Assembly (NCBI GenBank): GCA_030429735.1
Contig: JAUIET010000001.1
Coordinates: 1-64,000 of the forward strand
Source of the DNA: Gammaproteobacteria bacterium
Lineage (GTDB): Bacteria > Pseudomonadota > Gammaproteobacteria > Pseudomonadales > JAUIET01
Reading direction: 5' to 3'
DNA: 64,000 bases
The notes under the pieces: generated by a model
What the model saw: only the letters and a program-made list of their open reading frames with translations
Database searches by the model: none
Told to the model about the DNA's origin: nothing
Part shown: in pieces, positions 27,337-35,678 of the stretch
How the letters are laid out: each line of letters opens with the position of its first letter
Numbering within the stretch: the stretch's first letter is position 1
Made by a program: the position numbers and the translations under genes

Positions 27337-28142
27337 ACGATCAACAAGCGACCATCTTGCAGACCATACTGCAGCGCAAACACGAGGAAGTAGCCGCGGC
27401 GGCTGCTACACACTCACTTAACGATCTGCATTCACGTCTCGATGACCTACCTGAGTGCCGCGGTTTTACCCAGGCACTGGAAGCAGCTGTGAACATGGGT
27501 CGCAGTGGCGTGATCGCCGAAATAAAAAAAGCGTCACCCAGTAAGGGCCTGATACGAGAAAATTTCGATCCGGTAGCCATTGCACAAAGCTACGCAAGCG
27601 CTGGCGCGTGCTGCCTGTCTATACTCACGGATCAGGATTTCTTCCAGGGCTCAGCCGAATACCTTCAATTGGCGCGAGACGCTGTTGCGCTACCAGTGCT
27701 GCGAAAAGACTTTATGGTGAACGATTACCATATCATTGAGTCGCGCGTGATGGGGGCCGATTGCATTCTGCTGATCGTGGCGGCCTTTGACAGCAGCAGT
27801 CTTTTCGAAGATTTGTACCACTATGCCATCGACATCGGATTGGACGTTCTCATTGAAGTGCACGACAAGCAAGAGCTGGACAGAGCACTTGCATTGAAAC
27901 CCGCAATGGTCGGCATTAATAATCGCGACCTGCACAGCTTCCATACCAGTTTGGACACCACCCTAAGCCTGGTTGACGACGTTCCGGAAGACTGCCTGAT
28001 TATCACCGAAAGCGGCATACGGAATATTGCTGATGTTCGAAAAATGCAGGACAACAATGTGAATTGTTTTTTGATTGGCGAGACGTTTATGCGCGCTGAT
28101 GATCCAGGAGCAGCTTTTAAGGAACTGTTTCCGGACTATTAG
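27333..28142 (+). CDS. trpC: Indole-3-glycerol phosphate synthase TrpC
   Basis: Closes the indole ring, making indole-3-glycerol phosphate. Motifs are the catalytic Lys in IAEIKKASPSKGLIRENFDP, VLRKDFMVNDYHI, GINNRDLHSF and ESGIRNIADV. The 269-residue product is a monofunctional enzyme (no fused TrpF). It starts with GTG inside the trpD stop (GTGA). A good Rho-independent terminator follows at 28265-28286. Confidence 0.97.
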   Translation: MNDQQATILQTILQRKHEEVAAAAATHSLNDLHSRLDDLPECRGFTQALEAAVNMGRSGVIAEIKKASPSKGLIRENFDPVAIAQSYASAGACCLSILTDQDFFQGSAEYLQLARDAVALPVLRKDFMVNDYHIIESRVMGADCILLIVAAFDSSSLFEDLYHYAIDIGLDVLIEVHDKQELDRALALKPAMVGINNRDLHSFHTSLDTTLSLVDDVPEDCLIITESGIRNIADVRKMQDNNVNCFLIGETFMRADDPGAAFKELFPDY

Positions 28143-28264
28143 CTCAGACGCCAGTCTTGATACGAAGTACAAGACGACAATTTGCCACCAATGATTTTGG
28201 ATCTGAGGGCAAATAGCCTCTATTGCGAAGGTAAAAAACGCAGGCCGAGTGAGTAAAGAAGACT

Positions 28265-28286
28265 AGCCGAAGGTGACGGCTTTTTT
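28265..28286 (+). terminator. Rho-independent terminator of the trpEGDC operon
   Basis: AGCCG (28265-28269), a seven-base loop and CGGCT (28277-28281) run into six T residues (28281-28286) on the plus strand, about 125 bases after the trpC stop. Confidence 0.65.
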
Positions 28287-28329
28287 GGGAGAGAGGGAAG
28301 CCCGGAGCGGCCAAGTTGCGAAGTGACGA

Positions 28330-28362
28330 GTGCTATTGATCGCGAAACGGATTCAATAGCAC
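28330..28362. repeat. Perfect inverted repeat, 10-bp arms
   Basis: GTGCTATTGA (28330-28339) and TCAATAGCAC (28353-28362) are exact reverse complements around a 13-base spacer. No T-run follows on either strand. It could be the 3' stem of the vfr transcript or a protein-binding palindrome; function unknown. Confidence 0.6.
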
Positions 28363-28444
28363 ATTGTTAGATGCCCCGCAGGGACACCCCGTCTTGAATC
28401 AGGGCAATCAAAATGACAATTTCATTGCCAGAGAGCGGGTTTCT

Positions 28445-29080
28445 CTAGCGAGTCCCGTAAACAACCATCGTTTTACCCTTAACATGCACCAGCCCCTGCT
28501 CTTCCAGGCTCTTAAGTACACGCCCAACCATCTCACGAGAACAGCCCACAATGCGGCCAATCTCCTGGCGGGTAATTTTGATTTGCATGCCATCGGGATG
28601 AGTCATTGCGTCAGGCTCTTTGCTTAAATCCAGCAAAGTGCGCGCGACGCGACCCGTCACATCCAAAAATGCCAGATCGCCCACCTTGCGCGTCGTATTG
28701 CGCAGACGTGTTGCCATCTGTTTACCAATTGCCTTGATAAACTGCGGCTCGCGATCGGATATCTCCGTGAATTTCTGATAGCTGATCTCAGCCACTTCGC
28801 ATTCCGTTTTGGCCCTAACCCAGGCGCTTCGGGCACCTTCGATATCGAACAAGCCCATTTCGCCGAAGAAATCGCCATCGTTCAGATAGGCAACGATCAT
28901 TTCGCGCCCCTCGTCATCTTCAATGACAACGGTAACCGAGCCTTTGATTACGTAGTACAGGGAATCGCAATCGTCCCCCGCATAAATTATGGTACTTTTG
29001 GCCGGATAGCGACGCCGATGACAGTGGGCAAGGAATTGTTCCACACGATCAATATGTGGTGTCAGAGCTAGCTGCGTCAC
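28445..29080 (-). CDS. vfr: cAMP receptor protein-type regulator (Crp/Vfr)
   Basis: Global transcription factor of the CRP family. Residues of the cAMP pocket are intact ([20 protein letters not shown], matching the E. coli GELxLF...RSAWVRAK stretch). The C-terminal helix-turn-helix [20 protein letters not shown] differs little from E. coli CRP, as does the final [10 protein letters not shown]. It has 211 residues, versus 210 for E. coli. Its place after trpC and before an OsmC-family gene is that of Pseudomonas vfr. The family often autoregulates; the 210-base divergent gap to osmC was not resolved into binding sites by eye. Confidence 0.96.
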   Translation of the reverse strand: MTQLALTPHIDRVEQFLAHCHRRRYPAKSTIIYAGDDCDSLYYVIKGSVTVVIEDDEGREMIVAYLNDGDFFGEMGLFDIEGARSAWVRAKTECEVAEISYQKFTEISDREPQFIKAIGKQMATRLRNTTRKVGDLAFLDVTGRVARTLLDLSKEPDAMTHPDGMQIKITRQEIGRIVGCSREMVGRVLKSLEEQGLVHVKGKTMVVYGTR

Positions 29081-29290
29081 TATAAATACCTACTCAAAAA
29101 ATGACCAATCATCAGTAAGGTTAGTGTAAGGGTTTACATTTTCCAGCCAGATTCGACCGCTTATCCTGCATCCAAAATATTTCGACCAGTGGTAGTGAAA
29201 TATGCTCAATAAATCGCCAATAAGATGATGCGAACCACTATATGGTATGCTCCGCGACCGTTTTAGGCGTGTTTACATTAAGGAAAGCGA

Positions 29291-29704
29291 ATGGAAGCCA
29301 CTATTAATTGGCAAGGTCAGGTTCAGTTTGAAGCGCAGTCCGGCAGCGGGCACAGTGTAATCCTGGACGGACCGGAAGACCTGGGTGGCATGAATGCCGG
29401 TGCTCGACCAATGGAATTGATACTGATGGGCCTGGGCGGGTGCGCAAGTTTTGATGTGGTCACAATTTTGCAGAAATCGCGGCAAGAGGTCACCGATTGC
29501 AAGACGGTGATTAGTGCTGAACGAGCAGATGCAGTACCTGCCGTGTTCAGCAAAATTCATCTTGAATTTATAGTCAGTGGCAACAGCCTGAAAGAAAGCC
29601 AGGTTAAGCGCGCTGTTGAGCTGTCGGCCGAAAAGTACTGCTCGGCCTCTATTATGTTGAGCAAGGCCGGCGTAGATATTACCCACAGCTACAAAATCGT
29701 ATAA
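29291..29704 (+). CDS. OsmC/Ohr family protein
   Basis: A 137-residue OsmC-family protein; members reduce organic hydroperoxides through a reactive cysteine pair. Both candidate cysteines are in place, one in LGGCASFDVVTIL and one in SAEKYCSASIML. It belongs to the YhfA-like subgroup that is commonly beside crp, as here (divergent from vfr), rather than to the stress-induced OsmC or Ohr proper. A Shine-Dalgarno AAGGAAAG precedes the ATG. Substrate unknown. Confidence 0.9.
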   Translation: MEATINWQGQVQFEAQSGSGHSVILDGPEDLGGMNAGARPMELILMGLGGCASFDVVTILQKSRQEVTDCKTVISAERADAVPAVFSKIHLEFIVSGNSLKESQVKRAVELSAEKYCSASIMLSKAGVDITHSYKIV

Positions 29705-29852
29705 CCTTTCGAGGCGGCACAGCCGATCAAAAAAAAAGTCAAATTCAGCGCGAACGATTCTCAACTAACTAAGCAATAAAAACCTCTCTATACTTCACTG
29801 TGTCAGGTACGCATCCCCAAGATGCTGCCGAGAACAGGGAATCTACGCGGTA

Positions 29853-30905
29853 ATGAATCAAGCTGATAATCCGCTCAAGTGGTTAAAAAATCCAACGCCG
29901 GAGCCCTCTCTATCCGCCAGAGAGGCCGCGGCCTTGCACCAACGTGATCTGGCAAAACCGTTCGGGTCGCTGGGTGCGCTCGAGTCCATCGCTATCGAGT
30001 TTGCCTCTTGGCAAAACTGTAAAAAGCCGAAACTGGATCACGTATGCCAACGAATTTTTGTCGGCGATCATGGCGTAACCGCAGAGGGTGTGTCGGTTTT
30101 TGGTCAGCAAACCACCAGCGAAATGCTGCGAAACGCGGCGAATGAGCGAAGTGTTATTGGAATCCTGTCCAAGGCCAATGGCATTGACGTCAGCATTGTC
30201 AATCTGGGCACGGTGTTACCAGTTGACGATTTAGATACGGTGATTGATTTACACCTTGCGCCGGGAACGGCCAACTTTTGCAAACAAGCCGCAATGGACG
30301 AAGGTTTATTGCTCAGCGCTATCGACGCGGGACGGGAACACGGCGCCAGAAAAGGATGCCAGTTGTTTATAGGTGGCGAGATCGGAGTGGGCAACACAAG
30401 TTCCGCCTCTGCTATATGTAGCGCTGCGTTGACATTACCCGTAGAGCAAAGTGTGGGTCGCGGCAGCGGCGTAGATGACAGCCGATTTGAACAAAAGCAA
30501 AAGGCGATTAGAACTGCACTGGATCGTCACAGAACCAGTATTCGCCAGCCACTCGGCGTACTCCGGCATGTGGGTGGTTTGGAAATCGCGGCTTTGACCG
30601 CCGCCTACATTGACGCTGCACAACGCGGCATCCCTGTACTGGTCGATGGATTTGTCTGCTCGGCTGCTGCACTTTTAGCCTGCCAGATCAATCCGGGGGT
30701 TAGACGCTGGATGATTTTTTCACACCGCTCGCAGGAACCCGGTCATCAGCATATTCTGACCAAGCTGGACGCTAAGCCATTGCTTGATTTGAACCTGCGG
30801 CTGGGTGAGGCGACAGGTGCTGCACTGGCCTTACCATTGATTCGCTCAGCACTGTTACTGCATGAGGGTTTGGCCAGATTTTCGAGCCAGAATATCAGCG
30901 CTTGA
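29853..30905 (+). CDS. cobT: Nicotinate-nucleotide-dimethylbenzimidazole phosphoribosyltransferase
   Basis: Activates the lower ligand of cobalamin by making alpha-ribazole phosphate from dimethylbenzimidazole and nicotinate mononucleotide. Motifs are FGSLGALESIAIEFA, FVGDHGVTAEGVS, GEIGVGNTSSASA, GRGSGVDD, LVDGFVCSAAAL and HRSQEPGHQHIL. It has 350 residues, the family norm. No other cob gene is visible nearby, and no cobalamin riboswitch was recognised in the 148 bases upstream. A solitary cobT suggests lower-ligand attachment or salvage, with the other cobalamin genes elsewhere. Confidence 0.95.
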   Translation: MNQADNPLKWLKNPTPEPSLSAREAAALHQRDLAKPFGSLGALESIAIEFASWQNCKKPKLDHVCQRIFVGDHGVTAEGVSVFGQQTTSEMLRNAANERSVIGILSKANGIDVSIVNLGTVLPVDDLDTVIDLHLAPGTANFCKQAAMDEGLLLSAIDAGREHGARKGCQLFIGGEIGVGNTSSASAICSAALTLPVEQSVGRGSGVDDSRFEQKQKAIRTALDRHRTSIRQPLGVLRHVGGLEIAALTAAYIDAAQRGIPVLVDGFVCSAAALLACQINPGVRRWMIFSHRSQEPGHQHILTKLDAKPLLDLNLRLGEATGAALALPLIRSALLLHEGLARFSSQNISA

Positions 30906-30937
30906 TTACGGGCGCTGGCTGATCGTTGTCAGACTTT

Positions 30938-31585
30938 TCAAATTCGATAGGACGACTCAGTCATAAACCTGGACAGCAATGTCATGCCCTGCTTTACCGC
31001 ACCAGGAAACGGTGTGCCACCTTCGCGTAAAGCCTGTTGAGCATGCCGGTCTTCGTCGATGATCATTTGCTCTAAAATCGCGCGGCTCTTTTCATCTTGC
31101 TCAGGAATCTGTTCAAAATGATCCTTTAGATGCTTGCAGACTTGCTGTTCCGTTGCTGCAACAAATCCCAGACTGAGTTTGTCACTAACAGCGCCGGCAA
31201 GCGCGCCCACGCTAAACGATAAACCGTACCACAAAGGGTTTAGATAACTCGGTTGTGAGTCCAGCTCCGCGAGGCGCTGTTCGCACCAATGCAAATGATC
31301 TTCCTCTTCACTGGCGGCCTGCTTCATGGCGTCACGCACTGCGTCTGATTTTGCGGTCAACGCCTGCCCTTTGTACAGCGCTTGGGCGCACACTTCACCG
31401 CAATGGTTCACTCGCATCAAACCGGCCACGTGCTTTTGTTCGCTGGCAGACAGACTATCGGAAGTGTTCAGATGCTGAGCTGGCGAGACCCGTGTTGCAG
31501 GGCCAGAGCCACCGGCAACGGCTTTTAGCACATCGTCCGCAATCGCCACCCATCCGTCAATGGATGTCAGTTTTCTGTTCGTCAT
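30938..31585 (-). CDS. coq7: 2-nonaprenyl-3-methyl-6-methoxy-1,4-benzoquinol hydroxylase Coq7
   Basis: Di-iron hydroxylase of ubiquinone synthesis (demethoxyubiquinone hydroxylase). The four-helix di-iron ligands show in LMRVNHCGEVCAQALYKGQA (E..H pattern), ASEEEDHLHWCEQRL, TEQQVCKHLKDHF and MIIDEDRHAQQALREGG. It has 215 residues, the size of the Pseudomonas protein. Its start overlaps the end of the RetS-like kinase gene by four bases (ATGA), so the two are probably co-transcribed. It replaces the UbiF-type monooxygenase of enterobacteria. Confidence 0.95.
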   Translation of the reverse strand: MTNRKLTSIDGWVAIADDVLKAVAGGSGPATRVSPAQHLNTSDSLSASEQKHVAGLMRVNHCGEVCAQALYKGQALTAKSDAVRDAMKQAASEEEDHLHWCEQRLAELDSQPSYLNPLWYGLSFSVGALAGAVSDKLSLGFVAATEQQVCKHLKDHFEQIPEQDEKSRAILEQMIIDEDRHAQQALREGGTPFPGAVKQGMTLLSRFMTESSYRI

Positions 31586-33489
31586 GATTGTGCCTCCCTA
31601 AATTCCAGCACCCAACGGCTTAACAGTGATTGTAGTTCGTGTATACGCAAAGGTTTGGATACCTGATCATCCATACCCGCTGCATGGATGCGATCCTGGA
31701 GTTGCTCCAACAAATGCGCTGTCAATGCCACCACGGTAGTCCGGGGCCGCCCTGATTCCTCTTCCCATCTTCGAATCAATGCGGTCGCTTCAAAACCATC
31801 CATTACCGGCATCTCGCAGTCCATCAACACTATATCAAAGCGATTTCTTTGCACGGCCAGCAACGCTTCTTCGCCATTCACGGCAAGTTGCGTACTCACT
31901 CCAATCCGATGCAACATGCGTTCTATCACGCGAGCACTGATGTCGTTATCTTCCGCCAGCAGGACCTTGATGTTATGCAGCGCTGCAACATCTATTTTCT
32001 TTGCCTCGGCCGGCGCTGCAATCCCTTGATCGGACAACTGCAATTCCTCCAACAACACCTGTTGCAATGCTTTGGCACCGAGCGGTTTGTGTAAAATTCT
32101 GCGTATTCCGGATTTATACGCGGTCGGCAGGTCTGGCGCGGAATTCACGCCAGTAAGCATAATAATAATGAGGTTTTCCTGGCAAATATGCTCGTCTGTC
32201 TGAATACGCTCGGCCAATTGCAACCCATTCATGCCAGGCATGGCGTAATCCACTAACAAAACATGATAGGCCTGCTCAATGTTTTCCTTGGCCCGCAACA
32301 GAGCCAAGGCTTCGCTGCCACTCATGCAGGAATCTATATGAGTACCCCAATGTCGAACTTGCTGTTCCACAACGCTGCAATAGGTACCGCTGTCATCAAC
32401 CACCAGCACACGCAGTTCTTTCAGTCGCTCAGCATTCATGGGTGCTGAAGGCGGATTTTCTGACACTTCTATCGGCAGAGTGAATTCGAATCGGGTACCT
32501 TCCTTCAACACACTGCTGACGGTCAATCGCCCACCCAGCGCCTCGGCAATTTTTTTGGACAAAGGCAAACCGATTCCGCCATTGCGCGGTACAAGGTTAC
32601 CCAGGTCCTCGCCTTCAATAAAAAATTCAGCCAGTTCATCACTGCTGATGCCTGGTCCATTGTCTTGTACAACCAGTTTGAGTTCACTTGGTTCAACCAC
32701 TGCTTTAACTAGCACTTCACCATCTCGCAAACAGGCAATACTGTGACTTAACAGATTACCAACAATGTGCCTGATTCGAACCAGGTCGCCAACAATATAG
32801 TTAGGTTGCCCGGGCTCAACAAACATAACCAACTCTATGTTTTTTCGCTCAGCTTCCGGTGCAAACGCAAGCATAAGCTCATCGAGCATTTCCAACAAAC
32901 CAAACGCCTGTTTTTGCACTGGCAAGCTATTGTTCTGGATATGCGCAAAAGCAGTAACGTCATCAATGATATGCAGCAGCTCTTGCGAGGAGCGGTCGAT
33001 ATTATCGGCGAAGTCCGCTTGAGTCTCAGTGAGCTGAGTGGACCTCAACAGTTCCGTCATTCCCAGAACACTGGCCATAGGCGTTCGAATTTCGTGTGTT
33101 AGTTTACTAAGCAAGGAGGTTTGGTTGGTTACCAGGTCTGCATTAAATCCAGCTCGATACTCCGTCGCCAAGCGTACTTCACGAAAGTAATTGAAGAACA
33201 ATGCCATCGCTACCAACTGCACCAACACAATAAAGACGGTTACCGTACCGATCACCTGGTCACCCAGCACTATCGTTGACAGATCAACCAATGCAGTTAG
33301 CGTGTTGACCGCGATGATAAGCAGCGTTATCGCCTGGGCAATTACAAACAAGAGCAGATAGTTTCTGTGCTCTTCTGTATACGCCGGAAGTGTTGCCAGC
33401 AAGCAAATGGCCGAGCCAAAGGTATGGATAGTATAAAAAGATAGAAGCTGCTCTTTGGGTCGAGGAACATCAGCCCAATAATGCCACAA
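31582..33489 (-). CDS. RetS-like hybrid histidine kinase, C-terminal piece (frameshifted)
   Basis: C-terminal 635 residues of a 7TMR-DISM hybrid sensor kinase whose N-terminal part is in the next frame (33342-34367). It begins with three membrane segments (residues about 20-105). Next is a HisKA domain with the phospho-acceptor His in LSKLTHEIRTPMASVLGM (residue 132, about 425 in the rejoined protein), and a HATPase domain with intact DNGPG and GGIGLPLSKK boxes. The N-box reads GNLLSHSIACL, with His in place of the second Asn. Two receiver domains follow, with Asp in LLVDYAMPGM and in VLMDCEMPVM. Architecture, size (about 928 residues when joined) and position next to purD all match Pseudomonas RetS, which controls GacS signalling. 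The frame opens at a TTG codon without its own start signal, so it is not an independent gene. Confidence 0.85.
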   Translation of the reverse strand: MWHYWADVPRPKEQLLSFYTIHTFGSAICLLATLPAYTEEHRNYLLLFVIAQAITLLIIAVNTLTALVDLSTIVLGDQVIGTVTVFIVLVQLVAMALFFNYFREVRLATEYRAGFNADLVTNQTSLLSKLTHEIRTPMASVLGMTELLRSTQLTETQADFADNIDRSSQELLHIIDDVTAFAHIQNNSLPVQKQAFGLLEMLDELMLAFAPEAERKNIELVMFVEPGQPNYIVGDLVRIRHIVGNLLSHSIACLRDGEVLVKAVVEPSELKLVVQDNGPGISSDELAEFFIEGEDLGNLVPRNGGIGLPLSKKIAEALGGRLTVSSVLKEGTRFEFTLPIEVSENPPSAPMNAERLKELRVLVVDDSGTYCSVVEQQVRHWGTHIDSCMSGSEALALLRAKENIEQAYHVLLVDYAMPGMNGLQLAERIQTDEHICQENLIIIMLTGVNSAPDLPTAYKSGIRRILHKPLGAKALQQVLLEELQLSDQGIAAPAEAKKIDVAALHNIKVLLAEDNDISARVIERMLHRIGVSTQLAVNGEEALLAVQRNRFDIVLMDCEMPVMDGFEATALIRRWEEESGRPRTTVVALTAHLLEQLQDRIHAAGMDDQVSKPLRIHELQSLLSRWVLEFREAQS

Positions 33490-34367
33490 ACGTTGATTAA
33501 CATTGCAAATTCAAGCAGCCGGCTCATACCATTTTGAACCCGCGTACCAAAAATTATTCGACGCGTCAGCAATAGCATGAACAGCGAAACGAACAGGCCG
33601 AAAACATAAACCCCCTGCCCGTGATAATGCGCTTCACCAAAGATCAGAAAAGCCGGACAACCCCAGGCGCTTCGCAAATAACCAATCACGGCAAGCGCGT
33701 GGCCTACACCATAAGCGAAGATAAGTTCATGCGAGTACAGCACACAGGCCGCCATCAACAGGGTAGCCGCCCAAAGACCACCGAGTAAAAAGGTGTTATA
33801 GCTATTCCCCGCCGCCAGCCCGGTTCCGTGCGAAGCAGCCGAGAACACCACAGCGTTTAGATTAAGTGGGTAATCCGAGCTTATTCGTACATAGATTGTT
33901 TTCAGCTCTCCAGGATTAAAATACCCCAGGGAAATCACCAGGCCTGGTGTGACTGTATATAAACTATGCGGTCGCCTGTCATCCAAACTGAACAACTTGT
34001 GTGGCACCTGGCCGGATTCCTCAGGCGCTTCAAAAATGTCTAGCGATGAAATACTTATTGGCCGGAATTGCAAGGTGTATCGATCACTAACCGGAGTCTC
34101 GTTGCGTATGCTCATTCGCAACCATACAGCACCATCTGTAAATCCAAACTCAGCTCTATCCAGTGTCAGCGGCGCAAATTCGCGCTGATAGGACGCATCT
34201 AAAACGTCTTCTAAACTCAGACTGGCGCCGGGGTCAAAAAAAACGTCTATGTAGTTGTCGATTGGTTCGCTTAAGTACTCAGACTTGGAATTCAACACCG
34301 GTGCGGCGGCACTACCAACAGCAAACAGTAATAAAGCGGCGGTTGCTATAAAGGTTGCTGGTCGCAT
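33342..34367 (-). CDS. RetS-like hybrid sensor kinase, N-terminal piece (frameshifted)
   Basis: N-terminal portion of the same 7TMR-DISM sensor. A signal peptide (MRPATFIATAALLLFAVGSA) precedes a periplasmic DISMED2 carbohydrate-binding-like domain (about residues 30-170, including GAVWLRMSIRN). Four membrane segments follow, the last in LEFAMLINVCGIIGLMFL. After about residue 310 the frame turns to a non-membrane tail (ARPFACWQHFRRIQ) and stops, while the other frame continues with the three missing membrane segments. Four plus three gives the expected seven. One extra T in the run at 33435-33439 would restore a continuous protein. It may be a real mutation, a sequencing error or recoding. 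Confidence 0.85.
   Translation of the reverse strand: MRPATFIATAALLLFAVGSAAAPVLNSKSEYLSEPIDNYIDVFFDPGASLSLEDVLDASYQREFAPLTLDRAEFGFTDGAVWLRMSIRNETPVSDRYTLQFRPISISSLDIFEAPEESGQVPHKLFSLDDRRPHSLYTVTPGLVISLGYFNPGELKTIYVRISSDYPLNLNAVVFSAASHGTGLAAGNSYNTFLLGGLWAATLLMAACVLYSHELIFAYGVGHALAVIGYLRSAWGCPAFLIFGEAHYHGQGVYVFGLFVSLFMLLLTRRIIFGTRVQNGMSRLLEFAMLINVCGIIGLMFLDPKSSFYLFILSIPLARPFACWQHFRRIQKSTETICSCL
33435..33439 (-). other. Frameshift position in the RetS-like gene (T5 run)
   Basis: On the coding (minus) strand the sequence TATCTTTTTATAC contains a run of five T. Upstream frame: TTC TAT CTT TTT ATA. Downstream frame: TCT TTT TAT ACT. Adding one T yields a smooth join between membrane segments four and five. 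The shift could lie anywhere in the overlap, but this homopolymer is the most likely point. Confidence 0.65.
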
Positions 34368-34385
34368 GTATTTGATAGCCTTGAC

Positions 34386-35675
34386 CTAGCCCGAAGCCTG
34401 TTCCCGCTCAATTGCACGGTAGGCAATATCTGTGCGAAATTGCGCGTCGGGCCAGTGAATAGCGTTTACACCGCGGTACGCAAGGGACTGAGCCTGGCGC
34501 GCGGTATCCCCCATGGCGGTTACGCACAGCACTCGACCGCCACTGGTCTGAACCTGACCAGCGACTAGCGCCGTACCGGCGTGAAATACTTTAACGGAAG
34601 GTTCCAACGTATCCAAACCGTCAATCGCGTCACCCTTACGGTAACTGCCAGGGTACCCTCCGGCGGCCATAACCACGCCAACTGCAACTTGCTGATGCCA
34701 CTCAATGCTGGTCGTCTGCAACTCACCATCCAGCGCCTTGTTCAGCAAATCTACCAAATCCGATTGCATTCGCATCATAATTGGCTGCGTTTCCGGGTCA
34801 CCAAATCGACAATTGTATTCAACCACACGCGCCCGACCGGCATCATCAATCATCAAACCCGCGTACAAAAAGCCGGTGTAACGATTACCCTCAGCGGCCA
34901 TGGCATCTACCGTAGGCTGAATAATGTCACGCATAACATGTTCGTGCACTTGAGCGGTCACCACAGGCGCAGGCGAGTATGCACCCATACCACCAGTGTT
35001 AGGGCCTTGATCGCCGTCGAAGGCTGCTTTGTGGTCTTGCGAACTGGCAAACGGCAACACATCGGTGCCATCCACAATGGCAATAAAACTGGCTTCCTCG
35101 CCATGCATAAACTCTTCGATGACAACCAGTCGACCCGCGTCACCGAACGAATTACCCGCTAGCATATCGCGCACGGTCTCTTCAGCATGCCGAAGCGTTT
35201 CAGCAATAACAACCCCTTTGCCAGCGGCCAAACCATCAGCTTTAATGACGATAGGCAAGTCTACCGAACGCAAGTAGGCACATGCCGAATCTGCATCACT
35301 GAAACTTGCGTACTCAGCAGTGGGGATATTGTTTCTCGCCAGGAAATCTTTGGTAAACGACTTCGACCCCTCCAATTGAGCCGCAGCCGCGCTAGGGCCA
35401 AAAATTCGCAGCCCATGTTTCTGATAGAAATCTACAATGCCGTCTACCAGGGGTTGCTCCGGCCCTACCACTGTAAGCTCAATAGAATTTGCTTGAACAA
35501 ACGCCAGCTGTGCCTCGAAATCGGCTACGTTTATATCGACATTTTCCAAGCCAGGCTCCACCGCCGTGCCAGCGTTGCCGGGTGCTACGAATACTGTATC
35601 TGCGTGTTCTGACTGTGCCAGCTTCCAGGCCAATGCATGTTCACGGCCGCCGCCACCAATAACAAGAATATTCAT
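34386..35675 (-). CDS. purD: Phosphoribosylamine-glycine ligase PurD
   Basis: ATP-grasp ligase of purine synthesis, joining phosphoribosylamine to glycine. Motifs are MNILVIGGGGREHALAWKL at the N-terminus, GPEQPLVDGIVD, the ATP-grasp loop KADGLAAGKGVVIA, the DHKAAFDGDQGPNTGGMGAY segment and EYNCRFGDPETQ. It has 429 residues, the family norm. It lies three bases after purH and 18 bases before the RetS-like gene. Confidence 0.98.
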   Translation of the reverse strand: MNILVIGGGGREHALAWKLAQSEHADTVFVAPGNAGTAVEPGLENVDINVADFEAQLAFVQANSIELTVVGPEQPLVDGIVDFYQKHGLRIFGPSAAAAQLEGSKSFTKDFLARNNIPTAEYASFSDADSACAYLRSVDLPIVIKADGLAAGKGVVIAETLRHAEETVRDMLAGNSFGDAGRLVVIEEFMHGEEASFIAIVDGTDVLPFASSQDHKAAFDGDQGPNTGGMGAYSPAPVVTAQVHEHVMRDIIQPTVDAMAAEGNRYTGFLYAGLMIDDAGRARVVEYNCRFGDPETQPIMMRMQSDLVDLLNKALDGELQTTSIEWHQQVAVGVVMAAGGYPGSYRKGDAIDGLDTLEPSVKVFHAGTALVAGQVQTSGGRVLCVTAMGDTARQAQSLAYRGVNAIHWPDAQFRTDIAYRAIEREQASG

Positions 35676-35678
35676 TGT

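Larger units (their letters stand above)
28143..28444. other. trpC-vfr intergenic region with terminator and inverted repeat
   Basis: About 300 bases between the convergent trpC and vfr genes with no credible gene. They contain a T-tailed terminator for trpC (28265-28286) and a perfect 10-base inverted repeat (28330-28362). The rest shows no recognised element. Confidence 0.6.

Noticed and set aside
29800-29852. AACAGGGAAT just before cobT as part of a cobalamin riboswitch
   Set aside because: Only a short fragment resembles the consensus; the B12 box and the surrounding conserved elements were not seen, and it abuts the start codon.
31582-34367. Two independent genes (a membrane sensor and a separate kinase)
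   Set aside because: The downstream frame has no credible start and begins in mid-membrane domain; four plus three membrane segments and total length match one RetS-like protein.
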